From the NCBI GenBank assembly GCA_934444895.1, contig CAKSDA010000008.1, positions 1 to 24,669 of the forward strand: a stretch of DNA of 24,669 nucleotides, read 5' to 3'. Both the position numbers and the translations under genes were made by a program. Below are positions 1 to 6,300 of the stretch, piece after piece. The notes under the pieces were generated by a model that made no database searches, was not told the origin of the DNA, and was given only the letters and a program-made list of their open reading frames with translations. This DNA is from an uncultured Eubacteriales bacterium. Its GTDB lineage: Bacteria > Bacillota > Clostridia > Oscillospirales > Acutalibacteraceae. Positions within the stretch are counted from its first letter, which is position 1, and the number at the start of each line of letters is the position of its first letter.

Positions 1-210
1 TCAGTTTGTTTCTTAAAATTTAATTTGCTACATCAAGTAGGCTTTTTTGTACTGTCTGTACAACTTGGGGCAGTTCAATAAAATGCCGTAATGGGGATTT
101 TTTAAACTGGATATATTTTTTACAGGGCGAGGCAAAAACACAGGTAATCCTAACGGATTACCGAGTATTTTAACAAACGCCGTGTGAAAAATCAGCGTTT
201 AAAAAACAGA

Positions 211-255
211 TTCGGATTTATCACTGCTTGCCTAAACAAGCAGTGATAAGCCGAA
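211..255. terminator. Strong stem-loop, possible terminator on the minus strand
   Basis: Arms of 13 bp (218-230 and 237-249) enclose a 6-nt loop. They are extended by TTCGG/CCGAA across a small internal mismatch. Read on the minus strand the hairpin is followed by TCTG and then six T, which fits an intrinsic terminator. On the plus strand no T-run follows. No minus-strand gene is visible upstream of it, so its role is unclear. Confidence 0.45.
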
Positions 256-364
256 CCTGCCATACCTAAAAACCTAATTATTGTTCTATTGTCAAAATCA
301 TATGTTTGCATGATTTTAAAAGAAATTAAAACAAAAGCAGATGAATTTATACGGTTTTATATAG

Positions 365-370
365 TATAAT
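365..370 (+). promoter_or_regulatory. Possible -10 box for the M14 peptidase gene
   Basis: A perfect TATAAT lies 92 nt before the start codon at 462. No convincing -35 is present at the right distance, so this is a weak promoter call. The dyad at 294-317 and an AAACGGTTT motif at 413-421 flank it. Confidence 0.3.
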
Positions 371-461
371 AGTTACAAACCAATTTGTCCTTATCTATTG
401 CAGCACAAGGTAAAACGGTTTCTAAAACGACAAATGAAAAAGCAGACATGAGGTGTAAAGA

Positions 462-1523
462 ATGAATATAACCCAAAATTTCCCCGGTGGAAACATCAGC
501 GTAATAAAAATTAAAGATGATACTGTTTTTTTAAAAAACGAAATAAGAGACAGTGAAGGCGACTGGTTTTATTGGGCATTCTGCGTAACCGGCGCCGCCG
601 GCAAAACATTGAAATTTGTGTTTGATAATAAAAACCGAGTAGGATATTACGGAGCAGCCGTAAGTCATGATTTAAAAAATTTTAAATGGAGCGGCAGCCG
701 CATTGACGGAGGATCTTTTGTATATCATTTTTCAAATGAAGAAGATAAGGTTTATTTTGCACATGATTTTCTTTATACCGGGCAAATGCTTTTTGATTTT
801 GCAAAGGCAAACGGAATTGAGATTCGCACCCTGGCAAAGAGCCGCAAGGGACGCGATATTCCTTATTTTGAATTCGGAAACGGAAAATGTCACATTGTTT
901 TAACAGCGCGGCACCACGCATGTGAATCCACAGGAAGTTATGTGCTGGAAGGCCTTGTTAAAGAATTGCATGAAAATCCTATTGAAGATACGGTTATATT
1001 TTGCGTTCCCATGGTGGATTATGATGGAGTTTGCGACGGAGATCAGGGCAAAAACCGTAAACCGCACGATCATAATCAAGATTATGATCCGTCTGCTTTG
1101 CCGATTTATGAAACAACCGATATCATAAGAAAATATATTGAAAAAAACAATGTTAAAATGGGGTTTGATTTTCATTCACCGTGGCATTTGGGTGGTATTA
1201 ACGATAAGGTATTTGTCGTTCGCAAAAGACCGGAGAAAAACGCCGAATACATAAGGTTCGGCAAATTGCTTACCGAATGTATTACGGATGATTCCGTTAA
1301 ATATAATACAGCTGATGATTTTTTGCCAAACACCGAATGGAACAAACCAAACGGCGCTACATTTGCCAATTATATTTTGCGAAGGCCGGGAGCGGATGTG
1401 GCCTTTACCATTGAAATCTGCTATTTCGGAGAAAAGGATAATATTTTTTCGGCAGAAAGAGCAAGAAAGCTCGGAAGTTGCTTTGCAGAAGCTTTGAGGA
1501 AATATATAAATGAAGGAAATTAA
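462..1523 (+). CDS. M14 family zinc carboxypeptidase-like protein
   Basis: A 353-residue protein. The C-terminal two thirds match the M14 (carboxypeptidase A-like) fold. A zinc-binding HxxE is at His152/Glu155, the third zinc ligand His238 is in a FDFHSP segment, and the expected catalytic Glu318 is in FTIEIC. An Asn198-Arg199 pair sits where M14 enzymes bind the substrate carboxylate. The first about 120 residues look like the beta-sandwich that precedes the catalytic domain in AGBL/CCP-type cytosolic M14 enzymes and bacterial relatives; that part is inferred. There is no signal peptide, so the enzyme is probably cytoplasmic. Likely role: removing C-terminal residues from peptides or a peptidoglycan-derived substrate; the true substrate cannot be read. 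The start at 462 follows a GAGGTG-containing ribosome binding site. Downstream lies an acetyltransferase remnant. Confidence 0.8.
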   Translation: MNITQNFPGGNISVIKIKDDTVFLKNEIRDSEGDWFYWAFCVTGAAGKTLKFVFDNKNRVGYYGAAVSHDLKNFKWSGSRIDGGSFVYHFSNEEDKVYFAHDFLYTGQMLFDFAKANGIEIRTLAKSRKGRDIPYFEFGNGKCHIVLTARHHACESTGSYVLEGLVKELHENPIEDTVIFCVPMVDYDGVCDGDQGKNRKPHDHNQDYDPSALPIYETTDIIRKYIEKNNVKMGFDFHSPWHLGGINDKVFVVRKRPEKNAEYIRFGKLLTECITDDSVKYNTADDFLPNTEWNKPNGATFANYILRRPGADVAFTIEICYFGEKDNIFSAERARKLGSCFAEALRKYINEGN

Positions 1524-1584
1524 AATTTAAATTTACAGGCAACTTAATATGCACAGTAAAGCTGAATTTGTCAGGCTTATTATC

Positions 1585-1852
1585 GGTCCCTTAGTAATAA
1601 AGTTAGATAATATGAGCAATACTGCGAATTACTATTTTATGCTCAAGCGTAACAATATGCGGCGGAGTTACAATCGGCCAAAACAGTATTGTTGCCGCCG
1701 GCGCTGTTGTAAACAGAGATGTTCCACCAAACAGTATTGTGGCCGGCGTTCCTGCAAAGGTAATTCGTAAAATAGATGAGGACGACCGAATGAATGTGTG
1801 GGAAACATATGTAAAAAACGAAATTCCCGTTTCTGCCAGGAAAAATCGGTGA
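1585..1852 (+). pseudogene. Decayed hexapeptide-repeat O-acetyltransferase, C-terminal remnant
   Basis: From 1649 to the stop at 1850-1852 the frame reads as the left-handed beta-helix C-terminus of a maltose/galactoside-type acetyltransferase. It contains GVTIGQNSIVAAGAVV, then DVPPNSIVAGVPAKVIRKI and a short polar tail. Just upstream, 1585-1647 in another frame reads GPLVIKLDN followed by a degenerate stretch that aligns with the usual GPIVIGDNVWIGANV segment. Joining the two needs a one-base frameshift at about 1648. The N-terminal catalytic part is missing and no start codon with a ribosome binding site serves the fragment. I infer a pseudogene. Rejoining could reflect an assembly error, but the missing N-terminus argues against a single sequencing mistake. 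Confidence 0.75.
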
Positions 1853-1883
1853 AAAACACTATATATTTTTAGAAGGGGATAAT

Positions 1884-2405
1884 ATGACAAACGAAGTATT
1901 GGATAACATAAAAGCACGCAGAAGCATTCGTGCGTATAAATCAGATGCTGTTTCAAAAGAAATGCTTGACGCAATTCTTGAAGCAGGAACATATGCACCG
2001 ACAGGTGGTGGCCGTCAATCTCCAACAATTATTGCCGTTACATCCAAAAAATATCGCAAAAAAATTGCAGAGCTCAATGCAGAGGTTATGGGAAGTAATA
2101 CAGACCCATATTATGGGGCACCGGTTATTATTCTTGTGCTTGCAGATGCAAGCGTAAATACCTTTGTTGAGGACGGCAGTTGTGTACTTGAAAATATGAT
2201 GCTTGCCGCCGAATCGTTAGGCCTTGGCACGGTTTGGGTGCATAGGGAAAGAGAAATATTCGACAGTGAAAAAGGTAAAAAACTGCTTGAAGAATGGAAT
2301 CTTCCCAAAACCCTGAGAGGCGTCGGAAGCATCGCACTCGGATACCCATTGACGCCGGTCGGAGATGCAGCAAAAAGAAAAGATAACTATATTGTAAAGG
2401 TGTAA
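1884..2405 (+). CDS. Nitroreductase family protein
   Basis: A 173-residue protein of the FMN-dependent nitroreductase family. The N-terminal ARRSIRAY (residues 11-18) is the usual FMN-phosphate binding segment and is followed by APTGGGRQS (38-46). GLGTVWV (113-119) and ALGYP (151-155) are typical later family motifs. Such enzymes use NAD(P)H and FMN to reduce nitro compounds, quinones or flavins. The length is typical of the short family members. AAGGGG at 1873-1878 is the ribosome binding site. The gene ends in a strong terminator hairpin at 2429-2463. Its physiological substrate cannot be told from the sequence. Confidence 0.9.
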   Translation: MTNEVLDNIKARRSIRAYKSDAVSKEMLDAILEAGTYAPTGGGRQSPTIIAVTSKKYRKKIAELNAEVMGSNTDPYYGAPVIILVLADASVNTFVEDGSCVLENMMLAAESLGLGTVWVHREREIFDSEKGKKLLEEWNLPKTLRGVGSIALGYPLTPVGDAAKRKDNYIVKV

Positions 2406-2428
2406 CATAAGTTTATCGACAGATGATT

Positions 2429-2467
2429 CAAGGGAAGGACTTCGAAAAGAAGTCCTTCCCTTGTTTG
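2429..2467. terminator. 15-bp stem terminator between convergent genes
   Basis: A perfect 15-bp inverted repeat (2429-2443 and 2449-2463) has a GAAAA loop and is followed by TTTG on the plus strand. It sits between the ends of the convergent nitroreductase and lipocalin-like genes and probably serves both. Confidence 0.85.
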
Positions 2468-2521
2468 CCACTTTTTACTGCGAATACGGATTAAATATTA
2501 ATGTCGATAAAGTATGTTTTG

Positions 2522-3154
2522 TTAATCTTTTTGTTTTGTAAGTTCAAAGGTTTTGGATTCCTTCCCTTCACGGTCTGCCAGCGTGAGCTTGTTTTTGTCT
2601 GCCTTAAAGGTATATGTCATATCCCGTGCGGCTTCGTTTTCAAAATCTATGGCAAGCGTACCGTCCTTTATCTTGTAGGTAAAAGCGTAGCTGTTGCTTG
2701 GCAGATTCAAAGAGCCTGCACCTTTTCCGTCAAACTTATAAACCGTAACGCCGTCCAGATTCCAGGTGCCTTTCAACATGTCCGTGTCGCTTGTGAAAGA
2801 ACGGGCAATTAAAATAATAGTCAATATAAGTGCAACAAGCACTATAACAGACAATATCCTTATTTGCTGCTGTCTGCGTTTTCCTCTGGAGAGTTTACGG
2901 GGTGACTTACGGTAATATACTCCGGGTTCCTGTGAGGACTGTGTGCGATTTATCTGCCTATTGGTATTATCAGTTCCGCTTTTTTGAAAAAAGGCACGGT
3001 CGGTGTTTTGCCTTTTTGTATCTTCCTGTCCTGTTTGCTGCGGACTGTCTGTTTCAGAGGTGTATTCCGAAGTTTTTTGCTTTGTGTCATGTTGTCCATA
3101 AAATAATTTCAGAAATTCTTCGTACTCTCTGTTTTCTTTTTCTCTGTCGTTCAT
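2522..3154 (-). CDS. Single-pass membrane protein with lipocalin-like (DUF5640-like) C-terminal domain
   Basis: A 210-residue protein. Residues 1-97 are very polar, rich in Gln, Thr, Ser and Lys, and likely disordered. Residues about 98-119 form one membrane helix, preceded by Arg/Lys, so the N-terminus should be cytoplasmic. Residues 125-210 look like the small beta-barrel domain annotated as DUF5640 or lipocalin-like in Clostridia: LKGTWNLDG, then alternating strands with the YTFKADKNKLTL pattern. The extracytoplasmic domain is usually found in membrane proteins or lipoproteins of unknown function. An AGGAG ribosome binding site precedes the ATG at 3154. A long perfect inverted repeat lies just upstream (3178-3236). 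I recognise the domain from its pattern only; the function is unknown. Confidence 0.7.
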   Translation of the reverse strand: MNDREKENREYEEFLKLFYGQHDTKQKTSEYTSETDSPQQTGQEDTKRQNTDRAFFQKSGTDNTNRQINRTQSSQEPGVYYRKSPRKLSRGKRRQQQIRILSVIVLVALILTIILIARSFTSDTDMLKGTWNLDGVTVYKFDGKGAGSLNLPSNSYAFTYKIKDGTLAIDFENEAARDMTYTFKADKNKLTLADREGKESKTFELTKQKD

Positions 3155-3177
3155 TATAAAACTCCTGCTATCTAAGT

Positions 3178-3236
3178 CCTTTCTTCAAAACGACAAATTA
3201 AAAGTATAAAGGCTGTTTTGTCGTTTTGAAGAAAGG
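3178..3236. repeat. Perfect 20-bp inverted repeat upstream of the lipocalin-like gene
   Basis: Arms at 3178-3197 and 3217-3236 are exact reverse complements of 20 bp each, with a 19-nt spacer. On the minus strand the spacer holds TATACT, which resembles a -10 box for the gene starting at 3154. The repeat may be an operator, a leader hairpin or a secondary terminator of the big surface-protein gene. The sequence alone does not decide. Confidence 0.7.
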
Positions 3237-3268
3237 GGCTTCCGCTTGCTATGCGTTACGGAAGCCCC
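3231..3268 (-). terminator. Intrinsic terminator of the surface-protein gene
   Basis: GGGGCTTCCG (3235-3244) pairs with CGGAAGCCCC (3259-3268) over a 14-nt loop. Read on the minus strand the stem is followed by TTTCTTC. It lies 75 nt downstream of the stop of the large minus-strand gene. Confidence 0.75.
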
Positions 3269-3342
3269 AAAATCCATATAGGGAAGAGGTAGTAGAAAGG
3301 TCCCGCTTCCCTCGAATTTACTTTAAAAGTCGGTCAAATTAG

Positions 3343-6300
3343 TTATTTGACTGTTCTTTTTTTCTTTGAATAAACCGCTGTGCCTGCACCGGATACGAAC
3401 AGCAGAGCGATCCAAAGACTCATCATGCTGCTATCACCGGTTTTGGGACTGCTATTGCCGGCAGCCGTTTTGTCTGTTGTGGTTGCCGCATTAGCTGCTT
3501 TTTTGTTTATGGTGAATTTTGCCGTTGCCGTTCCGCTTTGGGAAACAATGCCCAGCGTATGCTCACCGGCTGAAAGGGTTGCAATATAATTGGCATTCAG
3601 CGTAACAATGGTGCTGCCGGACTTAACGGTGTAGTTGCTTTCGTCTACCGTTTTACCGTCTACCTCAACACGGATAAAATCTTCAAATGCCGCATTTGAA
3701 GTAAAGGACAGGTCGCTTTCTTTTCCTTTGGTTACGGTTGCTTTGTCTCCTGCAATAATGCTTGGTGCAAGTTTGGCAATGACAGTATTGGACTTTTTAA
3801 TTTCCTTTGTGCCGCCCTTGTCACTGTAATACTTGCCGCAGCCGTCGCAGTACCAATATTCGATATTCCCCTCACTGGTCGTGGTGGCAGCTTTGCTGTC
3901 AACTTTGTTAAGGTGATTAGCGCAAATATGGCCGAGCGCAGGAGTGATAACATAACCGCATTCTGTACAGGTCTGGGCAACCGTTTCGGTTGCGGCTGCA
4001 CTCGGAGTATGTTTTGCAAAGTCCGCCTTGTCGGTACAGCCTTCGTTTTTGCAAGCGTGCCAGTGACCGGATTCATCATGGCTCCAATCGGCAGAATAGT
4101 TGTGACCGAGTGCGGTGCCTTCGGTAGTGTTACAACCATTACGCTTACAGGTCTTAGGTTCAGTGCAGGTTGCAGCCTTCCAATCATGATCAAGAGCATT
4201 GATAACTACGCTGTCATGGTCTGTGATTTCAATATTTGCGGTTGCGTCTTCAAAAAGCTTGCCGCAGGAGCATTTGTAGTATGCCTTGTTTCCTGCAACT
4301 GTACATGTCGCTGCTTTAGCCTCAACAGGTGTCAGATGATTAGCGCAAACATGACCGAGCGCAGGAGCAATGATATAACCACATTCTGTACACTTAATGG
4401 GTTTGTCCTCTGTTGCTGCATCACGATCTTTTGTATGTGCAGCGACTGTATTGTGTTTGGTACAACCGGCAGTTCTGCAGGTGTGAGCGTGTCCGTCAGC
4501 ATCCTTGTAGTTCCAAGCAGTTGTATTCCAATCGTGTTCGCCGTAGCTGCCATAAGACTGGTGGCAGTCATCACAGATTGCTTTTACCTGACAGGTGGCT
4601 GTGCCGCCGTGGCACTCTGCCTTATCGGTATGCGTTCTGTCAAATTTGCAGACGCGGGTGTGGGTGTTATCACTGTTCGATGTCCAATCGCCCCATGTGT
4701 GGCCGTTGTTGACGGTTACGGCGATGGTTGTGCTGTTGCCTGCCTTGTCGGTTGCAACCACAGTCTGTTTGCCTGCTGCCGGTTCAAGCGTCAGCTTGCC
4801 GTTTGTCAGAGTTGCGGGGTTGTTGTTAAGTGTTACGGTATCAAGATGTTCGTCCGTAATGGTCAGCGTTACGGATGAGCAGTAGGTCTTGTCGTTATCC
4901 GCGCCGCCTATAACCGGAGCGGTTGCATCCAGTACAATGCCGTCCGATCGCAGATAGTCAACATTGCCTGCTGTATCGGTAAGTTTTGCATAGATGATTA
5001 ATTTTGCGTCCGGCTTAATGCCGAAGGGCTTTTTATATTTGGTAAAGGTCTTATTAGCAAGCTGATCAATGCTTAAGTCGTCAGCAGTCATAAAATACTC
5101 AATTGTTTTAACTCCGCTGCCGTTGTCATCCGCCGTGACCGTTACCGTCTGCTCGTTTTTGTAAAACAGGTTGAAGCTGATAACATTAAGGAATTTCTGC
5201 CATGCATTGAGTTCGTCAATGCTGATCTTACCGGTGGGCATAGTCTTGTCTATTTTGTAGTTTTCTGTGATCTCCTCGGAGATAATTCCGCTTTCCTTGT
5301 TTTTTACATAGAAGTGCAGTGCGCCGTTTCCGGTTTCCTGCGACGCGGTCAGAACATCGACCCATTCGCCCTGTGCCGTGTTGGTGTATGATAGCAGCCA
5401 GCCGTTCTGAGCCGTGACAGTAAAGTCGGTGTTCAGCCAATCGTTGGAGTTGACTTTATATTCACTACCCCCGGAAATGTATGGTTTAATATTCGCCATA
5501 ATGCCGCTTGGCTGAACCAGGGTGTAGTTATCCATATCAGTGCCGCTTAGCGAGAATGCTGTGAAACTGATGAGAATATTATCGCCTGTTGCCACATCGG
5601 TAAAGCTCGGCGTACCGCTTATAAGGACCACATCTTCGTTTTTTACAACGCCGCGGAGCGTCGGGGTGCCGCTGATGACCGCCTTGTCTGTGCCATCATA
5701 GGCCTTGTCCGCGACCATCAGATTTTCAATGGTCAGTTTTTTCCTGTTTATGTTCGCTGTCAGGTTTGCAGACAAGGTCAGAGTATAATTACCTGCAGCC
5801 GCACCTTTAAGTGTGTATTTGCCGGTGATGGTGACGGGTTTATTTGTACCAAAGTCCTTCGTGTTGAAAGCCGCCGTTACACCGTCGGTGATTAGTGTAA
5901 CCTCGTCATTTTTTACCACGCTGCTCGTATCCAACATTGCTTTTACGGTTGCATCGGCAGTACCATCGTACTCCTTGTTCTGCGCCGTGACATTGACCGT
6001 CAGTGGCTTTGGGGTAATGCTCGCCTTACCTTCCAGCGTGGAGGGCACGGTGTAGTTCTTTGACGCATCGCCTGTAATTTTTAAATTCGCGGTGACGATA
6101 ATGTCCTTTCCGACATTTGCATCTGCAAATTTTTCGTTCCACATGCTGAGAGCGAACTCGGGATTTCCGCTTATGCCGATCACATCTTTTATTTTTACGG
6201 TTGCGTCGGTAGTACCGTCATATACCTTATCTTCCACATCAAAAGTAACGGTCAATTTTGCCTTTTCAATGGTGAATGTCCAGGTTGCGCTCGCAAATTC

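Larger units (their letters stand above)
1..461. other. Non-coding left edge with several hairpins
   Basis: I see no convincing gene here. The stretch is AT-rich and holds a run of inverted repeats. TTGTAC/GTACAA lies at 47-63 just after six T (43-48). GGTAATCC/GGATTACC with a 4-nt loop lies at 143-162. AAACGC/GCGTTT lies at 175-200, and a long stem at 211-255. A dyad AAAATCAT/ATGATTTT with an 8-nt spacer sits at 294-317. A TATAAT box at 365-370 could be the -10 of the peptidase gene that starts at 462, but no good -35 precedes it. Short open frames run off the left edge on both strands and have no recognisable content. Confidence 0.6.

Noticed and set aside
1..110. Open frames at the left edge on both strands that could be the end of a gene
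   Set aside because: Both are short, overlap hairpins, and show no family pattern. Without the sequence to the left neither can be supported.
3913..4878. A 321-codon open frame on the plus strand within the large surface-protein gene
   Set aside because: It lies opposite a well-supported gene with a signal peptide and sorting signal. Its Cys/Val-rich, low-complexity translation is what the antisense of the Cys/His repeats gives, and it has no domain or ribosome binding site.
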